DNA of 64,000 nucleotides from Przewalskia tangutica (Eukaryota > Streptophyta > Magnoliopsida > Solanales > Solanaceae), in contig JAQGDG010000150.1 of assembly GCA_029844215.1 (NCBI GenBank), positions 124,001 through 188,000 of the forward strand. The letters run 5' to 3'. Of this stretch, positions 48,413-59,458 are shown piece by piece. Under the pieces are notes generated by a model. That model had not been told where the DNA came from, made no database searches, and saw nothing but the letters and a program-made list of their open reading frames with translations. Each line of letters starts with the position of its first letter. The first letter of the stretch is position 1. The translations under genes were made by a program, and so were the position numbers.

Positions 48413-51400
48413 TGTTACACCAGTGAATTCTAGAAGATAGATTAGTTGACAAGCGTGTGTTGGAAGAATTTTGAGTTTACTTTGGAGTGTTGGACCCGGT
48501 TGTCAAGGATTGTAAGGTGTTTAAAAGGCCTGAGTGTGTAGTCAGTTGAATCTAGGTCCCAGCCTTGACGAACCGTTCGTCGATGGGACATCGAGTCAAA
48601 AGTTATGGAAGTTTCAAGTTTGGCGCGATCAGTAAGCGATGATTTCGGTTCGGGGTTGTATGGCCCCAGGAAGCGAGGGCGCGCCGATTATCTTGGTCGC
48701 GGGTGTTGAAGCCGCGGCCGGGCAGGGCGCGGCCGGTTCGCGTGTTAAATTAATTTACGAAGTATAAGCGCCTTGGCCGTGTGAGACATGGCGTAAGCGG
48801 GATTTTCTGCGGAAAAGGCTAAAAATCGGGGATATTTTATAAAGAGCCTATGGGAGGGTGACAAGTGTCCCTCCCGTCCTTTGACCGACGAAAAGAGGCA
48901 TACTTTAGGGCGAGTCTTGGAAGACTTGGCCATTTCTTATCAAACCCTCCCGAGAAAACCCTCTCCGCTTCTCTCTAGTTTTGAAGAAAAACCTTGCCTT
49001 AGGAGAGATTGTTGGAGGCGGCAAGAAGGAAAGTGTGGGTAAACTTGTGGGAAGCGGTGGATGAGTTGTGGAAGAAGCGGTAGGAAAGGGCTTTTGTGGA
49101 CTTTCAAAGGTAAGAGTTTCCACTTCTCTTGGATTTGAGTTAGTACTTGTGATAGTAGTATAGATCTGTGAGCACAGAGGCTGTTATATTTAAGTTTGTA
49201 TAGATTGTGAGCAGAAATGTTATAGTTAAGTTTGTATAGAATTGTGAGCTGAAATTTGTTGTAGTTGAGTTGCATGGATTTGGATCTTGTTGTCTGTGGA
49301 AAACCGAAGTGGGCATGTTAGCCTTAAGATTGTAACTACCTTTTGGTGACAAAGTTAGTCGTTGCATGTTATATAGAAGGAAATTGTGGTAGTTGAAGAT
49401 GTTTAGGGTTAGACATCATGTTAACCTAAAACTTGAATTGAAAGAGAATTGAAAAGGGTTTAGAATGGAGTTCTTGTTTTCGACCTTGGATAAAAGGTAG
49501 TAAGTTAAAGTAGAACCGGGGGCTTTGCTTTTAGCTTATTCTCGTTCGGAACTAGAAGTTAATAGATGTCTTATGACCGCATAGGATTGAGGCGCTACGA
49601 GTAGCGTATCTATGAAGGGTTCAATCTGTGGGGCGTTTTGCTTTTTGTCGGCAATCGTCGCGAGGTATGTGATTCTTCCTATCCTCTTGACATGACTATT
49701 TGTGAAATATATAGTGCGGTTGGCCTTGCGTGTGTTAAAGAAATTGATTTTCCAAATTGTGTCTTGACTTGTTATGAAGTGTAAAGGGCTTCGTTATGTG
49801 TAAGAGTAGTAAGTCTTATCAGATTAGTAATGGGCCTTTCGGTGCTTAAAGAATGAGCCCTCTTGGTCTCGTAAATGTTTATGTGGTAATTGGTTGGTTT
49901 AAAACATAAAGGGGTTATAACGGCTTTATGGGAAGTTAGTTATAACAACTTTATGTGAGTAAAAGAAACGGTTGTTGATTGGTGGAAGTTAAGAGACTTG
50001 ATCTTGTAAGATAAGAGACTTAACTTAGATTTGTGAAAGTTTTGTAATGTATTCAAAAGTTGTAAAACCTCGTTCGTGAGTAATGAGTAATACTTAGTTT
50101 TGAAAACTTAAGAGTTATACTAGCTTTATGGGAAGTTAGGTATAACGGCATAAGAATGTGAAATGGATTTGAAAGTGGGAACAAGTATCGAACACGCATT
50201 CTTGCTAATAAAGGAAATGGTTTCGACTAATTGATTATATTAAAACGGTAGAAACCTCCGTCTGCATAGAAACTAAGATAAGACAAAATGATATTACATT
50301 TCCTAGATCATGTTGCTTAAATGAGAATCATTGATAACAAGTTCGACTTTTCTTAAAATTCCAAAGAATGAACTTAATGGATTGCGAAGGATAATGTCTT
50401 GGATTTTGGAAAGAGAAGTAACTTGAGTTTGAAAGTATAAATCACTTGTTTTCAAATATCGAACTTTTCTTAAGGGAAAAGTAAATGACTTAGTTTTAAA
50501 AGGTAGGAATACTTGACCTTAAAGGAGTTAATTACTTGGACTTCTAAAAAGTATACTTGGCGTTATGTTAATTGTGTTTGAAATGCGTGTTCTAAACATG
50601 AATGTGTGTGATACTACGTGTGATAGTATCGTATGGTTTCTACGTAAGAGAGGTCTTTGAAGGTAGGAAAGAATGTAGTATTTTGGGGTTGGAACCGGTT
50701 TGTCGACTTAAGCGAAGGTACTTTGAGTTGTGTGTAACTTACTGTGCTTGTGGTGATAGTTTCGTTGTTGTGCAAGTGTTTGACTTTGTGCTCTGGAGTC
50801 TCTCGGCGGAGGCGGATATCGGGTGGTATGATGGACATATCGACACGTTGGGTAGCCCGGGTATCTTCCACTATATTGATCCTTTGGGACATATCGACCG
50901 CGTTGGGTAGCCACGGGTATGCTTATTAGGAGTGTTATCTTGTAAAGCTGGTTTGGACATCTTGACACGTTGGGTAGCCGCGGTATCGTCCGCGATGAGT
51001 ATTATCTTGTTATTGGTTGGGACATCGACACGTTGGGTAGCCGGTATCGTCCACGATGAGTACTATCTTGTTATTGGGTTGGACATCTTGACACGTTGGG
51101 TAGCCCGGTATCGTCCACTTTGAGTAATGATCTTTGGCGTGAGTCACGACTTGATGTGATTTGATTTGGTGAGCGTATATACGTGGTGTCTTGTAGTTTG
51201 GTTATCATACGTATCTCTGTTTTCCTTATAGACTATTATGATTTCTTTTCTGATATTTTTACATTTTATGCATACTTTGTTATCTTGACCTCGCTTGAAG
51301 TGCGTTCATCTGCGCGAGTTGAGATCATCGCTTGTTGATCCGCGCCCCTTTGGATCATTGTTCGATTCTCGAAGCTCCGTTCCTTGGAGACTTTGTCATT

Positions 51401-51680
51401 TAGTGCAGTTCCACTGAAGTTGTAGAACTTTTGTACATTCGGGGTATGGCGGGAGCCACTGTCGTCAGAGATGTTATAAAAATTCTTAAGTGCATGTAAT
51501 GCTGATGTGGCGAGGATTATGGCTGTTCGGTGTTAGTTATTTTGAAAAGGTAAGTTTGGTTGCTTTGTTTTCTCTTTTCATTGGTTATCATGTATGAGTT
51601 TTAATTTCCGTGATTTTCTCGATGTTGTTTGACTACTTGGGTGCGGGTAAGGCACGATCGCGAGCAGTTTGGTCGTGGCG
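48413..51680 (+). mobile_element. 5' LTR of element F
   Basis: Starts TGTTACACC; the end reads 'gtcgtggcga' instead of GTCGTGACA. It contains a CpG-dense block (48660-48750), the palindrome (about 48852-48873), GTTATAAC motifs (about 49915-49960), a minisatellite, and a GC-rich inverted repeat (about 51446) that is less symmetrical than in family 1. Confidence 0.87.
50820..51120. repeat. Minisatellite in 5' LTR F
   Basis: Five units of about 60 bp with 'ggacatatcgacacgttggg', 'tagccggtatcgtccac' and 'gtattatcttgttattgg' blocks; the reverse complement of D's repeat. The copy in the 3' LTR is at about 56030-56340. Confidence 0.8.
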
Positions 51681-51683
51681 AAG

Positions 51684-51694
51684 TAGTATCGAGC
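51684..51694 (+). other. Primer-binding site of element F
   Basis: TAGTATCGAGC, altered at two places from TGGTATCAGAGC. Confidence 0.7.
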
Positions 51695-51879
51695 GATTAG
51701 TCCTCGGAAAGTGTCTGAGCCGTGTCTAAGTAGAGTCTTGATTATCGATGTGTTGTGCACGTCTATAATGTCGGGAGAAGCTGAGACATTTAGGATTAGT
51801 TTCTATTCTTCTCGTTACGAGATCGTGCCTTAGAAGTGTGTTGTAAGTTGGACCCTACGGCGTGTTTCGTTTTACGATT

Positions 51880-53002
51880 ATGCCTGCGAAAGGCAACGAG
51901 GCGAAGGGCAAAGCGAGGAGGCTGCGAGTAGAAGCGGCGGCAGTCTCTGAAGACCACGATGCACGAGCCTCGATCCGCGATGCAGGCGAGAGGAGATGGA
52001 GTTCAAGGAGTTGGCGATTATTGGCGGGTTGTGGCGGACACGAGGATAAGTGGGCCGGCGGTTCGATGCGCGATGGTTCACGAGATCGGATAGTTTGAGT
52101 GCGGGACTTTACGAGTTGTGGCGCGAGTTACTGGTCGAGGCACGAGGATGATCGCGGGAGTTCATCAAGCGATTCTGACGGATCGTGAGTGATCGAGCAT
52201 CGGAGACGTCGGTGGTCTAGGTTCGCATCGGTGCGTGATATCGCGATCGGTGGTTTGATCGTGGGAGGCGTCGGGAGGCATGCACTTCCGGCGAGATGGG
52301 GCGAGTTCTCGGAGGCATTTCTTGCACATTTCTGCCTCGCGGATGAGGAGGACTCGGTAAACAGTTTTTGATGTTGGCGAGCGAGCGTCTGGTTCGAAGT
52401 ACAGCGTGGAGTTTAACTCACTAGCTCGATGCGTCCCGCGTTAATGGCGACATGGAGGGCGAGTGCACCGCTATGTCGCGAGCTTGATGACTATTTGGCG
52501 GTTGCTCGGGGTAGCTCTTGTAGGGCATGGACATTGCCGCGTGCGAGCTCATGCGCTTGGATGTGAGGCGCGTAGGGTCGGCGGAATGACGAATCAGCGA
52601 GTAGGGCCAAAGCGGCGAGGTCGCTGGTGACGCCAGGCGGCGGCCTCGGCGAGTTAGTTATCGCCTCCTCGATGCAGTGCTCCGCCTCGATCGTCGGGGC
52701 GTTCGAGAAAGTCGGGAGGCGGTCGGGGCTCGAGTTTGGGTTTTGGGGATCGGGGATGTTAGTCGGATGGGACCACCCTTACCTCGTTGTGACCATTGTG
52801 GTAGGCTCGCGATGGGAGTGTCGTGCTAATAGGGAATCTGTTTTACATGCGGCCGGTAGGGCCGTTTGCAAGGTGTCCCGCGGAGATAAGCGCGGAGGTT
52901 GAGATTCGACCTTGGGATCGATGGGCGACTCACCTCCTCCTTTTGTGCGTCGTCTTAGGAAAGAACATGAGTAGAAGCGACAAGAAGGAGGTGAAGCAAT
53001 AG
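51880..53002 (+). pseudogene. gag: gag of element F, frameshifted
   Basis: The ATG at 51880 begins MPAKGNEAKGKARR, a basic N-terminus like that of D. This first frame stays open for about 72 codons to 52098. The central domain then appears in other frames: 'gaagtacagcgtggagttt' near 52397 corresponds to an EYxVEFNSLAR peptide. A zinc-knuckle-like segment lies at 52795-52890. The proposed stop is the TAG at 53000-53002, matching D. At about 1.12 kb it is close to the lengths in C/E and D. It is followed by a short tail and the polypurine tract, with no protease or polymerase. The breaks are 1-2 bp and could be sequence errors. Confidence 0.75.
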
Positions 53003-53620
53003 TTCTGGTATGTTCTTAACCTACAGAGTATTGTATGCTTTGATGTTGTGGTGATGTGTTGAGTGCTATGTTCGGGTAGCTTTGTGTATATAATGTGTTT
53101 TGGATGCATGGTTAATAAAGAGGGTAAGTTTGGGGATGAGAAAAATTTTGAACCTTAGAAATTATAACAGTTGAGGCCTTAGATGTAAAGGTAGTCTTGG
53201 GTAGAGACTTTCTTGTTAATCTTTGTCGGAGTGTATGATATTCATGGAGTTTTGTGTGATGATTCCATGGGTAGTTTGTGATGGAAGTGGTAGCTTATGG
53301 CGTGAATTAGTAAGATGGCCGAGTTGGAGTAGTGACTCCAAGGTGGTAGAAGCGAGTAGTGGTGAATTGCGGGCGTGTACTAGAAGCGGGGTGTGAGTGT
53401 ACAAGGAAGATGCGCAGAAAGGAGAGTATCCTTTAGACCGGGGAGGAGAAAATAGTGGTGTTTTGCGTTAGAGGTGATTTCCTCGTTAGCGGGAACTTGG
53501 GTTAGCGTGATTTTTATATTATGGCCATGAGAGGCATAATTGAGTTTTGGTAGGTATAGTAGTGAAGACTATCTGGCGCGGTGTTTGGAGACTCGGAAGG
53601 AACATTCGGAATGAATGTTT
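53003..53620 (+). other. 3' internal tail of element F
   Basis: Non-coding 0.6 kb. It ends with the inverted repeat 'gaacattcgg'/'gaatgttt'. I see no domain. It corresponds to 34994-35600 in D. Confidence 0.6.
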
Positions 53621-53633
53621 CTAAGAGGAAGAA
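53621..53633 (+). other. Polypurine tract of element F
   Basis: 'aagaggaagaa' directly before TGTTACACC. Confidence 0.7.
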
Positions 53634-56600
53634 TGTTACACCAGTGAATTCTAGAAGATAGATTAGTTGACAAACATGTGTTGGAAGAATTTTGAGTTTA
53701 CTTTGGAGTGTTGGACCCAGATTGTCAAGGATTGTAAGGTGTTTAAAAGGCCTAGTGTGTAGTCAGTTGAATCTAGGTCCCAGCCTTGACGAACCGTTCG
53801 TCGATGGGACATCAGTCAAAAGTTATGGAAGTTTCAAGTTTGGCGCGATCAGTAAAGCGGTGATTTCAGTTCGGGGTTCAGTGGCCTTTCAGGAAGCGAG
53901 CGGCGCGATTATCTTGAGTCCTTGGTGTTGAAGCCTTGGCCGGAAGCGAGCGCGCGGTTCGCGTGTTAAATTAATTTGAAGTATAAGCGCCGGCCGTGTG
54001 AGACATGGCGCCAGCGTGGGATTTTCTGCGGGAAAAGGCTAAAAATCAGGGCTATTTTATAAAAGAGCCTATGGGAGGGTGACAAGTGTCCCTCCCATCC
54101 TTTGACCAGCGAAAAGAGGCATCTTTAGGGCAGTCTTGGAAGACTTGGCCATTTCTTATCAAACCCTCCCAGAGAAAACCCTCTCCCTTCTCTCTAGTTT
54201 TTGAAGAAAAACCTTGCCTTAGGAGAGATTGTTGGAGCGGCGGCAAGAAGGAAAGTGTGGGTAAACTTGTGGGAAGCGCTGGTGGATGAGTTGACGGAAG
54301 AAGCGGCAGGAAAGGGCTTTTGTGGACTTTCCAAAAGGTAAGAGTTTCCATACTTGGATTTGAGTTAGTACTTGTGATAGTAGTATAGATCTGTGAGCAC
54401 AGAAATGTTATATTTAAGTTTGTATAGATTGTGAGCAGAAATTTGTTATAGTTAAGTTTGTATAGAATTGTGAGCACGAAATTTGTTGTAGTTGAGTTAA
54501 ATGGATTTGGATCTTGTTGTTCTGTGGAAAGCCAAAGTGGGCATGTTAGCCTTAAGATTGTAACTACCTTTTGGTGACAAAGTTAGTCGTTGCATGTTAT
54601 ATAGAAGGAAATTGTGGTAGTTGAAGATGTTTAGGGTTAGACATCATGTTAACCTAAAACTTGAATTGAAAGAGAATTGAAAAGGGTTTAGAATGGAGTT
54701 CTTGTTTTAGGCCTTGGATAAAAGGTAGTAAGTTAGTAGAACCAGGGGCTTTGCTTTTAGCTTATTCTACGTTCGGAACTAGAAGTTAATAGATGTCTTA
54801 TGACCGCTATAGGATTGAGCGCTACAGTAGCGTATCTATGAAGGGTTCAATGCGTAGGCGTTTTGCTTTTTGTCGGCAATCGTCGCGAGGTATGTGATTC
54901 TTCCTATCCTCTTGACATGACTATTTGTGAAATATATAGTGCGGTTGGCCTAGCGTGTGTTAAAGAAATTGATTTTCCAAATTGTGTCTTGACTTGTTAT
55001 GAAGTGTAAAGGGCTTCGTTATGTGTAAAGTAGTAAGTCTTATCAGATTAGTAATGGGCACTCGGTGCTTAAAGAATGAGCCCTCTTGGTCTCGTAAATG
55101 TTTATGTGGTAATTGGTTGGTTTAAAACATAAAGGGGTTATAACGGCTTTATGGGAAGTTAGTTATAACAACTTTATGTGAGTAAAACGGTTGTTGATTG
55201 GTGGAAGTTAAGAGACTTGATCTTGTAAGATAAGAGACTTAACTTAGATTTGTGAAAGTTTTGTAATGTATTCAAAAGTTGTAAAACCTCGTTAAGTGAG
55301 TAATGAGTAATACTTAGTTTTTGAAAACTTAAGAGTTATACTAGCTTTATGGGAAGTTAGGTATAACGGCATAAGAATGTGAAATGGATTTGAAAGTGGG
55401 AACAAGTATCGAACACGCATGCTAGCTAATAAAGAAATGGTTTGACTAATTGATTATATTAAAACGTAGAAACCTCCATCTGCATAGAAACTAAGATAAG
55501 ACAAAATGATATTACATTTCCTAGATCATGTTTGCTTAAATGAGAATCATTGATAACAAGTTCGACTTTTCTTAAAATTCAAAGAATGAACTTAATGGAT
55601 TGCAAAGGATAATGTCTTGGATTTTGGAAAAGAGAAGTAACGAGTTTGAAAGTATAAATCACTTGTTTTCAAATATCGAACTTTCTTAAGGGAAAAGTAA
55701 ATGACTTAGTTTTAAAGGTAGGAATACTTGACCTTAAAGGAGTTAATTACTTGGACTTCTAAAAGTATACTTGGCGTTATGTTAATTGTGTTTGAAGTCG
55801 TGTTCTAAACATGAATGTGTGTGATACTACGTGTGATAGTATCATTATGGTTTCTACGTAAAGAGGTCTTTGAAGGTAGGAAAGAATGTAGTATTTTGGG
55901 GTTGGAACCGGTTTGTCGACTTAAGCGAAGGTGCTTTGAGTTGTGTGTAACTTACGTGCTTGTGGTGATAGTTTCGTTGTTGTGCAAGTGTTTGACTTTG
56001 TGCTCACGAGTCTCTCGACGGAGGCGGATATCGGGTGGTATGATGGACATATCGACCGTTGGGTAGCCAGCGGGTATGCTTCCACTATATTGATCCTTTG
56101 GGACATATCGACCGCGTTGGGTAGCCGGGTATGCTTATTAGGAGTGTTATCTTGTAAAGCGGTTTGGACATCTGCGACCGTTGGGTAGCCGAGTATCGTC
56201 CACGGTGAGTATTATCTTGTTATTGGTTGGGACATCGCGACCGCGTTGGGTAGCCGGTATCGTCCACGATGAGTACTATCTTGTTATTGGGTTGGACATC
56301 TTGACCGTTGGGTAGCCAGCGGTATCGTCCACTTTGAGTAATGATCTTTGGGCGTGAGTCCACGACTTGATGTGATTTGATTTGGTAGGCGTATATCGTG
56401 GTGTCTTGTAGTTTGGTTATCATCGTATCTCCTGTTTTCCTTATAGACTATTATGATTTCTTTTGATATTTTCTGTTTATGCTCATTTTTGTTATCTTGA
56501 CCTCCTTGAAGTGCGTTCATCTGCGAGTTGAGATCATCGCTTGTTGATCCGCGCCCTTTGGATGTTGTTCGGTTCTCGAAGCTCCATTCCTTCGGAGACT

Positions 56601-56890
56601 TTGTCATTTAGTGCAGTTCCACGAAGTTGTAGAACTTTTTGTACATTCGAGGGTATGGCGAGCCACTGTCGTCGAAGATGTTATAAAAATTCTTAGAAGT
56701 GCATGTAATCTTGATGTGGGCGGGGATTATAGCTGTTGGTGTTAGTTATTTTGAGAAAAGGTTAGTTTGGTTGCTTTGTTTTCTCTTTTCATTGGTTATC
56801 ATGTATGAGTTTTAATTTCGTGATTTTCTCGATGTTGTTTGACTACTTGGGTGCGGGTAAGGCACGATCGCGAGCCGGTTTGGTCGTGAC
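53634..56890 (+). mobile_element. 3' LTR of element F
   Basis: Starts TGTTACACC and ends GTCGTGAC. It is collinear with 48413-51680, with a palindrome near 54073-54094 and a minisatellite near 56030-56340. The two LTRs are nearly identical apart from short indels, suggesting a recent insertion. Confidence 0.88.
56030..56340. repeat. Minisatellite in 3' LTR F
   Basis: Five units of about 60 bp. Where the 5' LTR has 'cgacacgttggg' several units here read 'cgaccgttggg'. Confidence 0.8.
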
Positions 56891-59209
56891 CTGACAACAA
56901 CATAGGCAAGTTTCTGACAACAAGCATAGGCAAGTTATACCTGACTCGAGGTACTTTCATTTTATACCAAGGTCGGGTTTTAACCACAAAGTACTCGTCG
57001 TTAAATTCCTTTTAAGAGATCCGTTCCTTTTATAAAAGTCACGATACCCTTAGTATAAAAATAGAGTGACTTACGTCTTTTAAGTAAGCCAAAACAACTT
57101 CCATACTTTCCTTTTTAAAACCAAATTAAAGCGATATCATGCCTTCTTTTTAGACAAAACACTTCTCTTTTAAAGTCAAGTTACCACATTAAAACCAATG
57201 ATAAAACCACTCTTTTGTTTTCATAAAGTCGTTATAACTAACTTCCCATAAAATTTGTTATAACACTTTATGTTTTAAACAATTTAAAATAATGCCTTTC
57301 TTTTCCCTAAAGTTCGGTTGCCCGATTTCAATTACTCGAGTCTCTTTATTTAGAAAAGTTTCATAGTTGATGTTTTAATCTCCTTTAAAACAATTGAGTA
57401 ACATATACCATATGTGTGAGCAATTTATTCTTGTTTATAACCATCTTATTAAGCGACCATGATCTAGAAAATGTAATATCATTTTGTCGTCTTAGTTTCT
57501 ATGCGGATGGAGGTTTCTACTTGGTTTTAATAATACTTCATTATTGATACATTTTCCTTTATTAGCTTATTTGCGATGGTTTGTCGATACTCGTTACGAT
57601 TTCCGAAATCGATAAAACATTTCTCCTTTTAAAAACCAAGTACTCATTACTCACGAATGAGGTTTCACAAAATTCATATTAATTCATTCAAGTCAAGTCT
57701 CTTATCTTTTAAGATCAAGTCTCTTAACTTCTAAAAATCGATAAACCATTTCTCTTTACCATTCTTAAGGCGTTATACCTAACTTCCCATAAAGCTAGTA
57801 TAACTCTTATGTTTTCAAAATCAAGTATTACTCTTCTTTCAAAAGCGGTTTCTTAATCTTTGAAATACTTGAGATTAACTTTATTATTAGGGCTTAAGTC
57901 AAAAGATATTGTATTAAATGCGTCGTCTACCTTAATATATATATATTCCTTTAAAATATCATGCTCGATAGTATAGGAGAATCACATACCTTGCGGCGAT
58001 TATCGACTATAAGCAAAGCGCTCACGGCTATAACGACTAGCCTTGACCACGCTTCCAGTAGTTCATGCTACTCGCGAACATTCAACCAAAAAGGTTATAA
58101 GTCTCTTTGTAAATACGATCCTATGTAAATCTGATTTAATCTTCTACTTATATATTCTTCGATGCGATTTGATTCAAGTCTTTTACGTAATATCCTTACA
58201 TTACGATTCAATTCTCTTACATGAATCTTATATTCATTTATATACTACTACGGTATGTAATTCCCAATTACTGATAGAAGAACAATAGTATTTACCTCGA
58301 TAAGCCCCAAAATTATCCAAGTTTAAAGTCGATCTGAGCAAGGTTTAGCTCTACTCAAAGTGCGCTCGATTCGCTCGAGAAACTTAGAAGTTCTACCTGA
58401 CTTCTACTTAGTACTCGACCAATTATGGAGATTTTCCATAGGGTTTAGTTTAGTGGCTAAAGGAAAGTATAATAGTATTTAGGGCTCTACGTAGAGTAAC
58501 TTTGGAAAGTACTACAAGGTATATGGGCTAAAGTATTTGGGCATTATAACAATACTTGGAGAGTATTTCTATACCACAAAAAGGGGTATTTATCTGAGAC
58601 AACTAGGCGAGGGGTACCTGCCGGCGGCCTCGCTCGAGGAGGCTCTCGGCGAGGCTTCTCAAAGAGGGGTACCTGCCGGACAAGCCTCGCTCGAGGGAGG
58701 CTGCCGGCGAGCTTCTCAAAGAGGGGTTTGGGCCGAACTCGACTCACAAAGGAGGGATTTCAAGACTTGGAAAATGATTTTAGGATGAAGAAGTTCATCA
58801 ACTTAGAGGGTATTTATAGGTCAGGAATGGCCAACCAATGGCGAGATCCGTCAGTGTTAGGCAAGTGTAAGGCTAGGATTAAGCCGTGTGCACTTATCCG
58901 TCTACGCCACGCACGAATATCTACTAACCAATGCCACCTTTTTCGTCCATTTGCCGCCCCACTTCCTTCCAATGTGAGGGTGACACATGTCACCCTCCCG
59001 TTGGTCCAAAATGTTTCGTCTCTCGAAAAATCCGCAAAAATTATAAATGACATAGCCGAAATTTTCCCTTCGCAAGTTTAGTAAAACGTTTCGTCGAAAA
59101 ATGATTCTTTTCGGTACTTGTGTACAAATTTCGAGCCTTGCCAACCTTAAGGCTTAAATTTATATACGTACGCCCTCACGTACATACTCTGGAAATACGG
59201 GGTATAAAA
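56891..59209 (-). mobile_element. Right LTR of C/E, second piece
   Basis: Resumes after F with 'caacaacataggcaagttt' and runs to 'ggtataaaa' (damaged GGTATAACA). It contains GTTATAAC motifs (about 57230-57265), a TATA box (58811-58818), a palindrome (58976-58997) and a local duplication of a 'ggggtacctgccgg' segment (58613-58680). It marks the right border of the tandem element. Confidence 0.85.
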
Positions 59210-59458
59210 TCAGCGTTTGGGAAAGCTTTGTTTCTTCGGAGGCTTAGCATTTTGGTATGGTCCCCTGTCGTTGTAGGTATTTGCATTCAGGGGTATGGCG
59301 GGGCCCTGTCCCGCCATTGTTGTTATAAACTCTTAGAGGTCTTTAGTCCTGTTGTAAAGTTGGGATGTAATTGTTCATTTTGGGTATTTATATATATGCC
59401 GAAAGGCAAATTTTCCCCAGAAAATGTGTCTCATTTATATTGTTTCATGTTTTGTTTT
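59210..59458 (+). mobile_element. LTR of element I, second piece
   Basis: Plus-strand LTR resumed after C/E. It starts 'tcagcgtttgggaaagc' and has the GC-rich inverted repeat (59294-59320). It aligns with 4890-5160 of LTR A. It stops within 'tgtttcatgttttg', where element G begins. The last part of this LTR should lie beyond the right edge. Confidence 0.75.

Larger units (their letters stand above)
48413..56890 (+). mobile_element. Element F: family-2 gag-only LTR retrotransposon
   Basis: LTRs of about 3268 and 3257 bp flank an internal region of about 1.95 kb. The LTRs start TGTTACACC. It is inserted in the right LTR of C/E. The target reads 'tatcacaacaagcatagg' in the sister LTR (43015-43033). 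Flanks cgcga (48408-48412) and ctgacaa (from 56891) fit a CACAA target duplication distorted by the CAC/CTGAC variation seen throughout. It is closely related to D on the opposite strand. Confidence 0.88.
16538..59209 (-). mobile_element. Tandem element C/E: LTR-internal-LTR-internal-LTR
   Basis: After removing the insertions B, D and F, this is three similar LTRs (about 3342, 3327 and 3389 bp) separated by two near-identical internal regions (2.12 and 2.08 kb), all on the minus strand. Each internal region has a gag, a PBS remnant next to an LTR on its right and a polypurine tract against an LTR on its left. The middle LTR therefore serves both units. This is the expected product of unequal recombination between LTRs of two copies. 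Both outer borders show an 11-nt similar stretch (tcaccgtttgg and tcagcgtttgg), but I cannot define a 5-bp target duplication. Confidence 0.8.
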
